From positions 1 to 34,820 of the forward strand of contig CAIXHI010000501.1 of the NCBI GenBank assembly GCA_903919215.1: a stretch of 34,820 nucleotides of DNA, given 5' to 3'. Positions 7,716 through 16,314 of this stretch are shown here, piece after piece (the stretch's first letter is position 1; the number at the start of each line of letters is the position of its first letter). A program made the position numbers and the translations under genes. This DNA is from an uncultured Acidimicrobiaceae bacterium. GTDB lineage: Bacteria; Actinomycetota; Acidimicrobiia; Acidimicrobiales; Ilumatobacteraceae. Below the pieces are notes generated by a model. That model was not told where the DNA came from, made no database searches, and worked only from the letters and a program-made list of their open reading frames with translations.

Positions 7716-7736
7716 CGAGTGCGCCTTTGCACCGGG

Positions 7737-8543
7737 TCAGCCGCCAGCCGAACGTGCGACCTCGATGGAGGCGACGAACTGTGCCGGCCCGACGAGTGTC
7801 ACCCGTCCGGCGCTCGGGTGGTGCATCCGCACCTTTGCATCCCCGCCGTCCATGTGCACGAGGATCTCGGGAGTGCCCGCCGGGACCAAACCCCATGTGC
7901 TGGCCGCCCAGGCGCTGGCGCATGCACCCGTACCGCATGCTTCAGTGATCCCAGCGCCACGCTCATGCACCCGCATGGTGATCGCCTCGGGCTCGGGACC
8001 GGCTTCCACGATCTCGAGGTTCACGTAGGGCACTTTGCGGCCGAGCGACTGCAGATCCACTTCGGCAACCGAGTCGACACCGACCACCGAGTGAGGGTTT
8101 CCGAGGCTGAGGTGCTGGACGGGCCGCAGCGGATCGCAACCAAGTTGCTGCCAGTCGGCAGGTTCGTCGATCCCCGTGACCTCGCCCATATCGACGGCAG
8201 CGAAGATGATCGACGGCTCCGCTGTGGCCTCCAGGGTGACGGTGCGCTCACCGGCATCGGTGAGGATTCGCTGCGGGTGCAGATCGCCCCGACGCGATGC
8301 CAGAGCCTGAGCGAAGCAGCGAATGCCGTTGCCACTCATCTCGGCGCGAGACCCGTCGGCGTTGTACAGCACCATCCGGGCGTCGTACCCCTCGTGGGTG
8401 GTGCCCACCAGTAAGCCATCAGCCCCGACTCCGCGCCGGCGATCGCAGAGACGGCGAGCCAGCGCTGGCAGATCTTCGACAGCGGGGTGCCAGACGACAA
8501 GGAAATCGTTACCGAGGCCGTGGTGCTTGGTGAGCGTGAGCAT
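7737..8543 (-). CDS. dapF: Diaminopimelate epimerase
   Basis: 268 residues. The two-cysteine racemase mechanism is intact: Cys76 in EMSGNGIRCF and Cys203 in EACGTGACAS. The start MLTLTKHHGLGNDFLVV is canonical. DapF converts LL- to meso-diaminopimelate for lysine and peptidoglycan. It lies 4 nt after miaA and 21 nt before hflX, in one transcription unit with the DapC-like aminotransferase. Confidence 0.97.
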   Translation of the reverse strand: MLTLTKHHGLGNDFLVVWHPAVEDLPALARRLCDRRRGVGADGLLVGTTHEGYDARMVLYNADGSRAEMSGNGIRCFAQALASRRGDLHPQRILTDAGERTVTLEATAEPSIIFAAVDMGEVTGIDEPADWQQLGCDPLRPVQHLSLGNPHSVVGVDSVAEVDLQSLGRKVPYVNLEIVEAGPEPEAITMRVHERGAGITEACGTGACASAWAASTWGLVPAGTPEILVHMDGGDAKVRMHHPSAGRVTLVGPAQFVASIEVARSAGG

Positions 8544-8547
8544 GAGT

Positions 8548-9453
8548 TCATTCCTCGAGCACCGGCAGCGCTTCGGCCACCGGATCGGTCGTCACATCCA
8601 CCCAGCGTATGCGAGGGTCGCGCCGGAACCATCGCTCCTGGCGGACTGCGAACTGACGCGTGCGCAGGATCACCGTGGCGATGGCTGCGTCGAGCGAACT
8701 ACGCCCCTCGAGGTGATCGATGATCTCTTTGTAGCCAAGCGCTTGGCGCGCAGTGCGTGACAGTTCGCCCGGTTCGGCGAGGAGGGACTCCACCTCCGCG
8801 ACCAAACCGCGCTCGATCATGCGGTGCACCCGCTCGCCGATACGCAGCGTCAACCGGTCGCGCTGCCAGCGCAGGCCGACCTGCACGATCCCGATTGGCG
8901 GATACATCTCCATTCCGGGACCGAAGGAACTGAACGGACGACCGCTGCCGAGCACCACTTCCAGGGCCCGCACGACACGGCGGGCATTCGTCGGTTCCAT
9001 CCTGCTCGCGGCCAACGGATCGAGCCGTGCCAGCTCTGCGTGGAGCACTGCGCTGCCAGTGGCCTCCACCCGGGCCTCGAGCGCCGCCCGCACTTCAGGC
9101 CACCGCCCCGGCATCTCCATCGGGTCGGTGAGCGAGCGCAGATAAAGGCCGGTGCCCCCCACGAGCAGCGCCCGACCGCCTCGCTCGGCAATATCTGCCA
9201 GCGCTGCGCCTGCGCTGCGCGCGAACTCGCCAACGGAATAGTCCGCGGTGGGTTCGGTGAGATCGATGCCGTGATGACGCACCCGTGTCTGATCGGCGCG
9301 TGTCGGCTTGGCGGTGCCGATGTCCATCCGGCGGTACACCTGCATCGCATCGGCAGCGACGATCTCGACCCCAGGATGTCGCTCGGCGAAGGCCATCGCG
9401 ACATCGCTCTTGCCCGAGGCGGTCGGCCCCAGCACCACCAGCACCGTGTTCAC
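8548..9453 (-). CDS. miaA: tRNA dimethylallyltransferase
   Basis: 301 residues. P-loop GPTASGKS at 9-16, then ADAMQVYRRMDIGTAKP around Asp35 and VGGTGLYLRSL, all typical of MiaA, which puts a dimethylallyl group on A37 of UNN-decoding tRNAs. The GTG start overlaps the miaB stop by 4 nt (GTGA); the two enzymes act in sequence on the same base, so coupling makes sense. Confidence 0.97.
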   Translation of the reverse strand: MNTVLVVLGPTASGKSDVAMAFAERHPGVEIVAADAMQVYRRMDIGTAKPTRADQTRVRHHGIDLTEPTADYSVGEFARSAGAALADIAERGGRALLVGGTGLYLRSLTDPMEMPGRWPEVRAALEARVEATGSAVLHAELARLDPLAASRMEPTNARRVVRALEVVLGSGRPFSSFGPGMEMYPPIGIVQVGLRWQRDRLTLRIGERVHRMIERGLVAEVESLLAEPGELSRTARQALGYKEIIDHLEGRSSLDAAIATVILRTRQFAVRQERWFRRDPRIRWVDVTTDPVAEALPVLEE

Positions 9454-10868
9454 CCGGCGTGCACGGGGATACGACGCTTGTGCGTGGGTTCGGCGATCAA
9501 CTCCACGAAGCGACCCATGAGATGGTGAGGCGCGCCGGCGGTGACCTCCACCGTGGCATACGAACCGATCCGCACGGGCTGCGTCGGCGTGAAGTGAACC
9601 AGTTTGTTCTGCCGTGTACGACCCGACATCACCGACGGATCCTTCTTGCTGGGACCTTCGACGATGACTTCCTCGATGCGACCGATGCGATCACGGTGCT
9701 TCTGCAATGCGCTGTGCTCCACCACCACTCGCAACCGCTGGAACCGCTCAGCAACCACGGCTGGATCGACGAACTGATCAACCATGCCAGCCGCCTCGGT
9801 GCCATCGCGCGGAGAGAACATGAAGGTATACGCGTAGTCGTACTCGGCGGCAGCGGCCACTTCGAGCGTGCGTTGGTGATCGGCCTCGGTCTCACCCGGA
9901 AAGCCGACGATGATGTCGGTGCTGACTGCCAGGTCGGGTACGGCAGCGCGAGCTTCCGCGAGACGCTGCAGGTAGCGCTCCGCCGTGTAGCCGCGGTGCA
10001 TCAGCGACAACACCCGGTCGCTCCCCGACTGCAACGGGTAATGCAGGTGTTCGCAGAGTGCCGGTGTCGCCGCCATCGCGGCGAACGTCTCCGGACGCAT
10101 GTCCTTCGGGTGCGGGCTGGTGAAGCGCAGTCGGCGCAGCCCAGGGACGCTGCCGACGGCGGTGATCAGGTCGGCGAACAACGGACGCAGACGAGCATCC
10201 ATATCGCCGGCCTGACGTGCGGTCAACTGCAGGTCGCGTCCATAGCTGTTGACGTTCTGGCCGAGCAGGGTCACCTCACTGACCCCTTCGGCCACGAGCG
10301 CGCGTACTTCGCCAACGATCTCGTCGAAGGGCCGACTGAACTCGGCGCCCCGCACGGACGGGACGATGCAGAAAGCGCAATGGTTGTCGCACCCGATCTG
10401 GATCGTCACCCACGCGGCGTAACTCGTCTCCCGGCGGGCCGGTAGCGCGCTGGGAAACAACGCATGATCCTCGATCACTGCTGCGTCGAGAATTTCAGTG
10501 ATCTGCCCGTGCTGCTGTGCGTGCTGGACGAGTTCGGCTGCTCGGTGCACGTTGTGCGTGCCCATCACGACATCAACCCAGGGCGCCTTGAGCGCCACCG
10601 TGTCGCGATCCTTCTGCGCCAGGCAGCCAGACACCACGATCTGGCGACCGGGGCGCTCGTCTTTCCAGCTTCGCAGCCACCCCAAACTGCCGTACAGCTT
10701 GTTGTCGGCGTTCTCGCGAATGCAGCAGGTGTTCAACACCACGACATCTGCGTCGTCCTGGTGCCCGACGGCCGTCATTCCGTCGGCATCGAGCAAGCCA
10801 GCAATGCGCTCGGAATCGTGTTCGTTCATCTGACACCCGAACGTGTGAACGACGTAACTACGGGCCAT
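9450..10868 (-). CDS. miaB: tRNA-2-methylthio-N6-dimethylallyladenosine synthase
   Basis: 472 residues from ATG at 10868; the track adds three codons from a TTG. The N-terminal MTTase domain carries Cys12 (FGCQMNE), Cys48 (NTCCIREN) and Cys82 (SGCLAQ) for the auxiliary cluster; the radical-SAM cluster uses Cys160, Cys164 and Cys167 (CDNHCAFC); a TRAM domain closes the protein. It methylthiolates i6A37 made by MiaA, encoded next. No Shine-Dalgarno is visible, but TAGCGT lies 8 nt before the ATG, so it may start its own near-leaderless mRNA beyond the recA hairpin. recX, often present between recA and miaB in actinobacteria, is absent. Confidence 0.97.
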   Translation of the reverse strand: MARSYVVHTFGCQMNEHDSERIAGLLDADGMTAVGHQDDADVVVLNTCCIRENADNKLYGSLGWLRSWKDERPGRQIVVSGCLAQKDRDTVALKAPWVDVVMGTHNVHRAAELVQHAQQHGQITEILDAAVIEDHALFPSALPARRETSYAAWVTIQIGCDNHCAFCIVPSVRGAEFSRPFDEIVGEVRALVAEGVSEVTLLGQNVNSYGRDLQLTARQAGDMDARLRPLFADLITAVGSVPGLRRLRFTSPHPKDMRPETFAAMAATPALCEHLHYPLQSGSDRVLSLMHRGYTAERYLQRLAEARAAVPDLAVSTDIIVGFPGETEADHQRTLEVAAAAEYDYAYTFMFSPRDGTEAAGMVDQFVDPAVVAERFQRLRVVVEHSALQKHRDRIGRIEEVIVEGPSKKDPSVMSGRTRQNKLVHFTPTQPVRIGSYATVEVTAGAPHHLMGRFVELIAEPTHKRRIPVHAG

Positions 10869-10876
10869 GAGGCGCA

Positions 10877-10882
10877 ACGCTA
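10877..10882 (-). promoter_or_regulatory. Candidate -10 box of miaB
   Basis: TAGCGT on the minus strand, 8 nt before the miaB ATG and downstream of the recA hairpin. No matching -35. The same GGTAGCGTT string lies just before ffh. Confidence 0.45.
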
Positions 10883-10893
10883 CCGGGGGTGCA

Positions 10894-10928
10894 TCGGCTG
10901 CCTGCGGCGTGTCGTCGCAGGCAGCCGA
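10894..10928 (-). terminator. Strong hairpin after recA
   Basis: A perfect 13-bp stem (TCGGCTGCCTGCG and its complement) with a 9-nt loop, 8 nt past the recA stop. There is no T-run, as is common for hairpins in GC-rich actinobacteria, so it could terminate or stabilise the recA 3' end. Confidence 0.75.
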
Positions 10929-10936
10929 CCAACCGG

Positions 10937-11995
10937 TCAGATTTCGATGGGTTCCTCGTCGGCGGGGGTGAACGCCGGAACTGCCGCGTCGACGCCGATA
11001 CCAGCCTGCACTCGCACCTTCTCGGAGACCTCGACCATGATCTCGGGATTGGCGGCGAGGAACCCCTTGGCGTTCTCGCGACCTTGTCCGAGTTGTTCAC
11101 CGTCGTAGGTGAACCACGCCCCGGATTTCTTGATGATCCCCATGTCGACCGCCATGTCGAGCAGGGAGCCCTCACGGCTGATGCCCTTGCCGTACATGAT
11201 GTCGAACTCGGCCTGGCGGAAGGGCGGTGCCACCTTGTTCTTGACGACCTTCACCCGCGTGCGGTTACCGACGATTTCCGCCCCGTCCTTGATGGACTCG
11301 ATACGGCGGATGTCGAGGCGCACCGAGGCGTAGAACTTCAGCGCACGACCGCCGGGGGTGGTTTCGGGCGAGCCGAACATCACGCCGATCTTCTCGCGCA
11401 ACTGGTTGATGAAGATCATGATCGTGTTGGTGCGGTTGAGGTTGGCGGTGAGCTTGCGCAGCGCCTGACTCATCAGACGGGCTTGGAGACCGACATGGGT
11501 GTCGCCCATCTCGCCCTCGATCTCAGCGCGCGGGGTGAGCGCAGCCACCGAGTCGATGACCACGACATCGAGCGCACCGGAGCGCACCAGCATGTCGGCA
11601 ATCTCCAGCGCCTGCTCACCCGTATCGGGCTGGCTGATCAGGAGCTGATCGATGTCGACACCGATGGCTCGGGCGTACACCGGATCCATCGCGTGCTCAG
11701 CGTCGATGTAGGCGCAGATACCGCCGTTGCGCTGTGCCTCGGCCACGACGTGCATGGCGAGCGTGGACTTACCCGAGGACTCGGGACCGAAGATCTCGAC
11801 GACGCGACCACGGGGCAGACCGCCCACACCGAGTGCGACGTCGAGTGCGAGGGCGCCGGTCTGGATGGCCTCGATGGCCATCGACCCCTTCTCGCCCATC
11901 CGCATAATGGAACCCTTGCCGAACTGCTTGTCGATTGCCGCCAAGGCCACATCGAGTGCCTTGTCCCGGTCGTTACTGCTGCGATCGTTGCTCAC
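10937..11995 (-). CDS. recA: Recombinase A
   Basis: 352 residues, no intein. Walker A GPESSGKS (70-77), Walker B ([10 protein letters not shown]), the DNA-binding loops and the acidic C-terminal end (DEEPIEI) are present. The GTG start has GGAGA 7 nt upstream. RecA drives homologous recombination and stimulates LexA cleavage. Its promoter contains the same 12-bp operator as the lexA/LysM region. The leader is about 170 nt. The gene is followed by a hairpin and then miaB, with no recX. Confidence 0.99.
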   Translation of the reverse strand: MSNDRSSNDRDKALDVALAAIDKQFGKGSIMRMGEKGSMAIEAIQTGALALDVALGVGGLPRGRVVEIFGPESSGKSTLAMHVVAEAQRNGGICAYIDAEHAMDPVYARAIGVDIDQLLISQPDTGEQALEIADMLVRSGALDVVVIDSVAALTPRAEIEGEMGDTHVGLQARLMSQALRKLTANLNRTNTIMIFINQLREKIGVMFGSPETTPGGRALKFYASVRLDIRRIESIKDGAEIVGNRTRVKVVKNKVAPPFRQAEFDIMYGKGISREGSLLDMAVDMGIIKKSGAWFTYDGEQLGQGRENAKGFLAANPEIMVEVSEKVRVQAGIGVDAAVPAFTPADEEPIEI

Positions 11996-12065
11996 AACCT
12001 GTCTCCGTTCCTGCCATGTTTCGTGCTGCGTGTTCGGCCGGCAGAAGTGCCGACCGAGTGGAATC

Positions 12066-12083
12066 CGGCAGGTGTGCCTGCCG
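12066..12083 (-). other. Short GC hairpin in the recA leader
   Basis: CGGCAGG-TGTG-CCTGCCG, a perfect 7-bp stem with a four-base loop, between the predicted recA start point (about 12165) and the GTG. Function unknown; it may only be a stabilising element. Confidence 0.4.
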
Positions 12084-12171
12084 TGGGGTGCACCGTACGA
12101 AAGGGGTGTGACAGGGTTCCCGAGCGGGAGTCCTGCTACCCGAACCGGGGTGCAGTTGTTCGAACGACACG

Positions 12172-12200
12172 AGTGTAACTACGAACAGCCGTTCGATCAA
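12172..12200 (-). promoter_or_regulatory. recA promoter with embedded SOS box
   Basis: Minus strand: TTGATC (12200-12195), exactly 17 nt, TACACT (12177-12172). The spacer starts with GAACGGCTGTTC (12194-12183 on this strand), the same 12-mer found inside the LysM promoter spacer. LexA bound here would block RNA polymerase. The -35 overlaps the stop codon of the DUF983 gene. Confidence 0.85.
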
Positions 12201-12622
12201 GCATCACTGCAGGATTTCTGAAGGCTCTCGCGCGCCTCGGCAATTTCTGGCTCGGTGGGCGGGTGAGACTGCAAATCGAAGGCCTGCCACAGCATGTAGG
12301 TGAACGGGTAGGCGACCAACGGAATCACGATCGCGCCCGCCACCATGCTGGCGGTGAGCGTCGCCACAGGGAAATCGGGAGCCGTGGCGACAAAGGCAAC
12401 GACCATGCTGACAGCCAGCGTGAAGAACGTGATGACCACATTGAGCGCGATCGGCCCGAGCTCGAACCCATGTTCACGGTGCCAGCGAATGCCACACGAG
12501 CGACAGCGTTCGTGATGCCCGAGCCACCGACGCATCGTCGACGGTCTGCGTCCACACATCGGACATTTGAGGGCGATCGCTCGCCGAAACATCTGGAATG
12601 GCGAGGGTAACGTCGGGTTCAT
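12197..12622 (-). CDS. DUF983-type zinc-ribbon membrane protein
   Basis: 141 residues from ATG at 12622. The N-terminal half has a four-cysteine zinc ribbon (Cys20, Cys23 in KCPMCG; Cys40, Cys43 in CRSCG), followed by two membrane segments at about 57-79 and 88-112 and a charged tail. This is the DUF983 layout; the family has no established function. The track start at 12646 would overlap the divergent gene's ATG; the ATG at 12622 has AGGGGG too close to act as a normal ribosome site and a TACCAT box 7 nt upstream, so it may be near-leaderless. It lies directly upstream of recA on the same strand. Confidence 0.8.
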   Translation of the reverse strand: MNPTLPSPFQMFRRAIALKCPMCGRRPSTMRRWLGHHERCRSCGIRWHREHGFELGPIALNVVITFFTLAVSMVVAFVATAPDFPVATLTASMVAGAIVIPLVAYPFTYMLWQAFDLQSHPPTEPEIAEARESLQKSCSDA

Positions 12623-12628
12623 ACCCCC

Positions 12629-12635
12629 TATGGTA
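12629..12635. promoter_or_regulatory. Candidate shared -10 for two divergent genes
   Basis: TATGGTA reads TATGGT on the plus strand and TACCAT on the minus strand. Each is a TANNNT box, 10 nt before the plus ATG (12645) and 7 nt before the minus ATG (12622). The spacer between the two starts is only 22 bp. Confidence 0.45.
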
Positions 12636-12644
12636 TAGACCTCC

Positions 12645-13502
12645 ATGTCGCCATCAGCGAGACTCTCCGACGTGCGTCGAACCCTTGCCGGGCTGCTGTT
12701 CGGTCTTGCCTATGCCTGTGCAACTCTGGCGATCAGCGGATTCCTATTGCAGCGCACGGCGTTCAACCCAGATAACTCCAGCGCCGCTGCAGGTGTGATC
12801 CTCGGCGACAACGCGATCCGGGCACAACTCGTGAGCGCCATCATCGATAACTCGTCGACACCGGTCATCCCCGACGATGTGGCAAACCGGCCACTGGAGA
12901 TCGAACGTCTGCGACGCCTCATCGCGAAGGTCGCTCAGCACCCTGACGGTCAGCCGTACTTCGCACAGATCGTCCACGACGCGCATTCGCGGCTGATCGG
13001 CGACCACCCTGGTCCGGTAGAGATCACGGGTGAGGAACTGGTGAGCATCACCCGTACCCAACGGGCGGCGACGACGACGACGTTCGTACTGTCGGTTCCG
13101 GAGGTCACGGCGCTGGCCATCACCAACCATGTGACCGACTGGCTGGTGCCCATCTTGGCGATCGCCGCCGTGGTTCTCCTCCTGGCCGGCCTCAGTACCC
13201 ACCCGGAGAAGGAGTCGATGCTGAAGACGTTGGCGGTCGGGATGGTCGTGCTGGCGCTGACGTCGCTGATCATGGGCTATCTCGTGCCGAAGTTCGCCAT
13301 CCCGGCGCTCAGCAAGAGCGTATGGGCACACATCCCGGCGCGGTTGGCAGACGAGCAACTCCCACTGGTCATCGGAATGATGGTGGTGCTGATCCTGGGC
13401 GCATTCCTGGCAGTCGCGGGGAGCGGCATGATGCGCCGCCAACGCCGCTGGAGCCAGCCGATCAGCACCTACCGCTACAGCGAGGAACGTCGCTGGAGTT
13501 GA
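12645..13502 (+). CDS. Four-TM membrane protein, function unknown
   Basis: 285 residues. TM1 at about 14-35 is followed by an exported region of about 130 residues (FNPDNSSAAAGVILGDNAIRAQLVSAI ... VEITGEELVSITRTQ), then TM2 165-183, TM3 193-214, TM4 240-258 and a basic cytoplasmic tail (RRQRRWS ... ERRWS). The exported part is predicted mostly helical and has no cysteine. I do not recognise a named family. No ribosome site is visible; TATAGA or TATGGT just before the ATG suggests a leaderless mRNA. It converges on the aminotransferase gene with a 17-nt gap. Confidence 0.8.
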   Translation: MSPSARLSDVRRTLAGLLFGLAYACATLAISGFLLQRTAFNPDNSSAAAGVILGDNAIRAQLVSAIIDNSSTPVIPDDVANRPLEIERLRRLIAKVAQHPDGQPYFAQIVHDAHSRLIGDHPGPVEITGEELVSITRTQRAATTTTFVLSVPEVTALAITNHVTDWLVPILAIAAVVLLLAGLSTHPEKESMLKTLAVGMVVLALTSLIMGYLVPKFAIPALSKSVWAHIPARLADEQLPLVIGMMVVLILGAFLAVAGSGMMRRQRRWSQPISTYRYSEERRWS

Positions 13503-13519
13503 CCGGCGCAAGGGTTCGG

Positions 13520-14893
13520 TCAGGCGAGCAACTCGTCGACGAACTCGCCGAAGACAGCCGCATACCGCAAGGCGTCGGCATCGGTGTGGAGCACCGAGAT
13601 CAGCCATTGCTCGTCGAGGCCCGGCGGCAGCAACACACCACGGTTGATGCCATGCATCCACTGAGCGAAGGCAAGGTCGAAGTCGGTGGCCTTGTAGTCG
13701 CGATAGTTGGTGATCGGCTCCGCTGCCCAGGTGACGCATCCCTTGGCACCGAACTGCACGGTGTGCGCCGGCAATCCAGCCCGAGCAATGATCGTGTCGC
13801 ACGCATCGAGTAACAGACGATTGCGCTGGATTGCGGAGTCGGTTGCTTCGGGTGTGCAGATCTCCGTGAGCACGGCCGTGGCGGCAGCCATGCACAACGG
13901 GTTGCCGTTGTACGTTCCCAAGTGCAGGACCTTGCCACTGGAGATCTGATCCATGCACTCGTAGGTGCCACCGAAGGCACCCAGCGGCAGACCGCCCCCG
14001 ATGCTCTTGGCCAACGCCACGAGGTCGGGCTGCACACCGACGGCGCCACTGGCGCCACCCCAACCGGCGGTGATGCCGGTCTTCACCTCGTCAAAAATCA
14101 GCATCGTGCCGTACTTGCGAGTGATGTCGCGCACACCCTGCAAGTACCCCGGCAGCGGTTTGCAGATGCCGATGTTCTCCATCACCGGTTCGACGATGAA
14201 GCAGGCGACATCGCCGCCCTGCAGCGCCCGCTCGAGTGCTTCGAGGTTGTTGAACGGCACCACGATCGTGTCGCGCAACACTGCGCGGGTGATACCCGCC
14301 GTCGACGGGATGGCGCGCGGCGAATCTGCAGGACCCGCTTCGCTGACCGGCGGCTTCATCGAGATCATGACCTCGTCGTGGTGACCGTGGTAGCCGCCCT
14401 CGACCTTGACGATCTTCTCCCGACCAGTGACACCGCGGGCGACGCGAATGGCATCCATCGTGGCCTCGGTTCCGGAGTTGGTGAAGCGCCACATCGGGAG
14501 GCCGTAGCGGTCGCGCAGCAACTCGGCGACATCAGCGTTGGCCTCACACGGTGTGACGAACAAGGTGCCGTTGTCGAGCTGAGTCTCGACGGCGCGACGC
14601 ACGGCCGGATGGCAGTGACCCGAGAACAGCGCCCCGTACCCCATGTCGAAGTCGACATAGCGGTTCCCGTCGACATCTTCCATCCAGGCCTCCTGCGCCC
14701 GGCGCACCACGATCGGGTGCGGGTCGTACGCCTGGAAGCTGCTCGGGACGCCCATCGGCAATACCTTGCGGGCACGTTGAGTGGCGGCCTGAGACCCGCG
14801 CGTTCGGTCCATGTACACGCCGAGTTCACGAGTGGTGATCAGCTTGGCCCGTTCGGCGAGTTCACGCGTGGGAATGCTTTCCGTCGCGCTCAT
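13520..14893 (-). CDS. Class III aminotransferase of the glutamate-1-semialdehyde aminomutase type
   Basis: 457 residues, PLP fold type I. Lys296 in LVALAKSIGGGLPLGAFGG is the Schiff-base lysine; NSGTEAT (139-145), Asp268 in IFDEVKTG and GTYNGNPL (327-333) match the GSA-aminomutase branch. The N-terminal 40 residues are longer than in HemL, and the HemL hallmark GGVNSPVRAF is replaced by MGVPSSFQAY. No other haem gene is nearby. I therefore call it GSA-aminomutase-like: it could be HemL or a paralogue acting on another omega-amino substrate. GGAGGA 7 nt before the ATG is one of the best ribosome sites in the window. Confidence 0.85.
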   Translation of the reverse strand: MSATESIPTRELAERAKLITTRELGVYMDRTRGSQAATQRARKVLPMGVPSSFQAYDPHPIVVRRAQEAWMEDVDGNRYVDFDMGYGALFSGHCHPAVRRAVETQLDNGTLFVTPCEANADVAELLRDRYGLPMWRFTNSGTEATMDAIRVARGVTGREKIVKVEGGYHGHHDEVMISMKPPVSEAGPADSPRAIPSTAGITRAVLRDTIVVPFNNLEALERALQGGDVACFIVEPVMENIGICKPLPGYLQGVRDITRKYGTMLIFDEVKTGITAGWGGASGAVGVQPDLVALAKSIGGGLPLGAFGGTYECMDQISSGKVLHLGTYNGNPLCMAAATAVLTEICTPEATDSAIQRNRLLLDACDTIIARAGLPAHTVQFGAKGCVTWAAEPITNYRDYKATDFDLAFAQWMHGINRGVLLPPGLDEQWLISVLHTDADALRYAAVFGEFVDELLA

Positions 14894-15065
14894 GACGTAG
14901 TCCTCCGGATTCCGTTCTCTGGAGCCTACCTCACGATGGAATCCGTCGTGAACACGTGGTGCCGCGAGTGGTGCAGGTCCCCTCCGGCTGAACGCCCAAC
15001 CGACGCCCGACCTGGAATCTCATGGTGGAATTCGTCCCAGGATGTGGCACACTGCTGGCCTTCAT

Positions 15066-15142
15066 GGTGGCCGTAGCTCAGCTGGTAGAGCATCAGTTTG
15101 TGGTACTGAGGGTCGCGGGTTCGAAACCCGTCGGTCACCCCA
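15066..15142 (+). tRNA. tRNA-His (GTG)
   Basis: Complete cloverleaf. The acceptor stem GTGGCCG/CGGTCAC is preceded by the extra G(-1) that faces C73, the tRNA-His identity element. Anticodon stem TCAGT/ACTGA encloses loop TTGTGGT with anticodon GTG (15100-15102). T-arm CGGGTTCGAAACCCG. CCA is encoded. Confidence 0.96.
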
Positions 15143-15191
15143 AGGCGTCAGATACAGGACACACGGTGTGCCCCGTACACTGCTCGCCATT

Positions 15192-15263
15192 GCGCCTCTA
15201 GCTCAACGGCAGAGCAACGGACTCTTAATCCGCAGGTTCTGGGTTCGAAACCCAGGGGGCGCA
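15192..15263 (+). tRNA. tRNA-Lys (CTT)
   Basis: Acceptor GCGCCTC pairs with GGGGCGC (one G-T), D-arm GCTC/GAGC, anticodon loop CTCTTAA with anticodon CTT, T-arm CTGGGTTCGAAACCCAG, discriminator A at 15263. The 3' CCA is not encoded, unlike the tRNA-His 50 nt upstream, so it needs CCA addition. Confidence 0.95.
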
Positions 15264-15271
15264 CGCAGCGA

Positions 15272-15295
15272 AACGGCACCCGAAAGGGTGCCGTT
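15272..15295. terminator. Bidirectional hairpin between tRNA-Lys and the quinone oxidoreductase
   Basis: AACGGCACCC-GAAA-GGGTGCCGTT: a perfect 10-bp stem closed by a GAAA tetraloop. It lies 8 nt after tRNA-Lys and 15 nt past the converging oxidoreductase stop, so it can serve both strands. Confidence 0.82.
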
Positions 15296-15310
15296 CGGCG
15301 TTGTGCACCG

Positions 15311-16282
15311 TTACAGGATCAGCGCACTCTTGCCGGCGACGCGGCGCTGCACCTGATCGTCGAGCGCCCGTGCTGCATCGGCAAACGCATACTCGGTCGG
15401 CGCCACCGGATGAAGATCGCCACGTTCGACGGCGGCCACCATGTCGGCCAGCAGTGCCGCATGCTCCAGCAGATGACCTCGGAACCAGCCGCCCCAGTTG
15501 ACGCCAACGATGCGCCGGTTGCCCAGCAGCACGAGGTTCAACGGCAGGCGCGGAATTTCTCCGGCGGCGAACCCGACGACGAGGTACTGCCCGTCGTCGG
15601 CAAGTGCACGGACGGCCGGCTCGGCCAATGACCCGCCAACGGGGTCGTACACCAGGTCGACACCGCCACCGCTGAGCTCACGTGCCCGCGTCTTGAGATC
15701 CTCGGAGGAAGTGTCGATCACCGATTCGGCGCCGAACTGCACCGCAACGTCACGCTTCTTCGCGCTCGATGCTGCAGCGATGACACGCAGACCGAGCATC
15801 CGGCCGATGTCGACCGCTGCCAGTCCGACTCCCCCACCGGCGCCCAGCACCAACAGTGATTGCCCTGCCTGTGCCTGCACTCGGTGACGGAGGGCAAACC
15901 ACGATGTGCCGTAGCTCTGTACGAACGTGGCCGCCTGCGCATCGGTGAGCGTCGATGGTGACGGCATCGCCATCTGCCACGGCACCACCACCTCGTCGGC
16001 GAAGCAGCCCCACGGCAGGATCGCGCACACTCGGTCACCAACGGCGTGCGAGGTGACGCCCTCACCCAACTCGGCGATGACACCTGCCAGTTCCCCACCT
16101 GGTACGAACGGCAGCTTCGGCTTGGCCTGATAGAGCCCCTGCACCATCAGCCCGTCGACGAAGTTCACCCCCGCCGCACGGACGGCGATGCGGACGCTGC
16201 CGGCGGGCACCGCCGGCGATGGGCGCTCCTCGACAACAAGGTCGGTGACGGGACCGAAGGCATGGCAGGAAACAACACGCAT
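15311..16282 (-). CDS. Zinc-free NADPH:quinone oxidoreductase family protein (MDR superfamily)
   Basis: 323 residues. N-terminal GroES-like domain ([21 protein letters not shown] ... PGGELAGVI) and Rossmann domain with [14 protein letters not shown] at about 147-160. The catalytic zinc-binding Cys/His set of alcohol dehydrogenases is missing, as expected for the quinone reductase branch. It would reduce quinones or enones with NADPH; the substrate is unknown. No ribosome site; TACCGT lies 8 nt before the ATG, so it may be near-leaderless. Divergent from the GNAT gene. Confidence 0.92.
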   Translation of the reverse strand: MRVVSCHAFGPVTDLVVEERPSPAVPAGSVRIAVRAAGVNFVDGLMVQGLYQAKPKLPFVPGGELAGVIAELGEGVTSHAVGDRVCAILPWGCFADEVVVPWQMAMPSPSTLTDAQAATFVQSYGTSWFALRHRVQAQAGQSLLVLGAGGGVGLAAVDIGRMLGLRVIAAASSAKKRDVAVQFGAESVIDTSSEDLKTRARELSGGGVDLVYDPVGGSLAEPAVRALADDGQYLVVGFAAGEIPRLPLNLVLLGNRRIVGVNWGGWFRGHLLEHAALLADMVAAVERGDLHPVAPTEYAFADAARALDDQVQRRVAGKSALIL

Positions 16283-16290
16283 GGCTGTTG

Positions 16291-16296
16291 ACGGTA
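16291..16296 (-). promoter_or_regulatory. Candidate -10 box of the quinone oxidoreductase gene
   Basis: TACCGT on the minus strand, 8 nt before the ATG at 16282. No clear -35. Confidence 0.4.
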
Positions 16297-16314
16297 ATGC
16301 GAAGCTGGGTATCT

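Noticed and set aside
12158-12165. GTTCGAAC palindrome near the recA start point
   Set aside because: It lacks the four-base spacing of the SOS box and is a common self-complementary octamer.
10889-12178. 429-residue plus-strand ORF over recA
   Set aside because: Antisense shadow of recA, rich in Asp/Gly/His, typical of mirrored GC-rich coding sequence.
12744-14063. 439-residue minus-strand ORF
   Set aside because: It crosses the end of the four-TM gene and the aminotransferase in a wrong frame; no recognisable domain.
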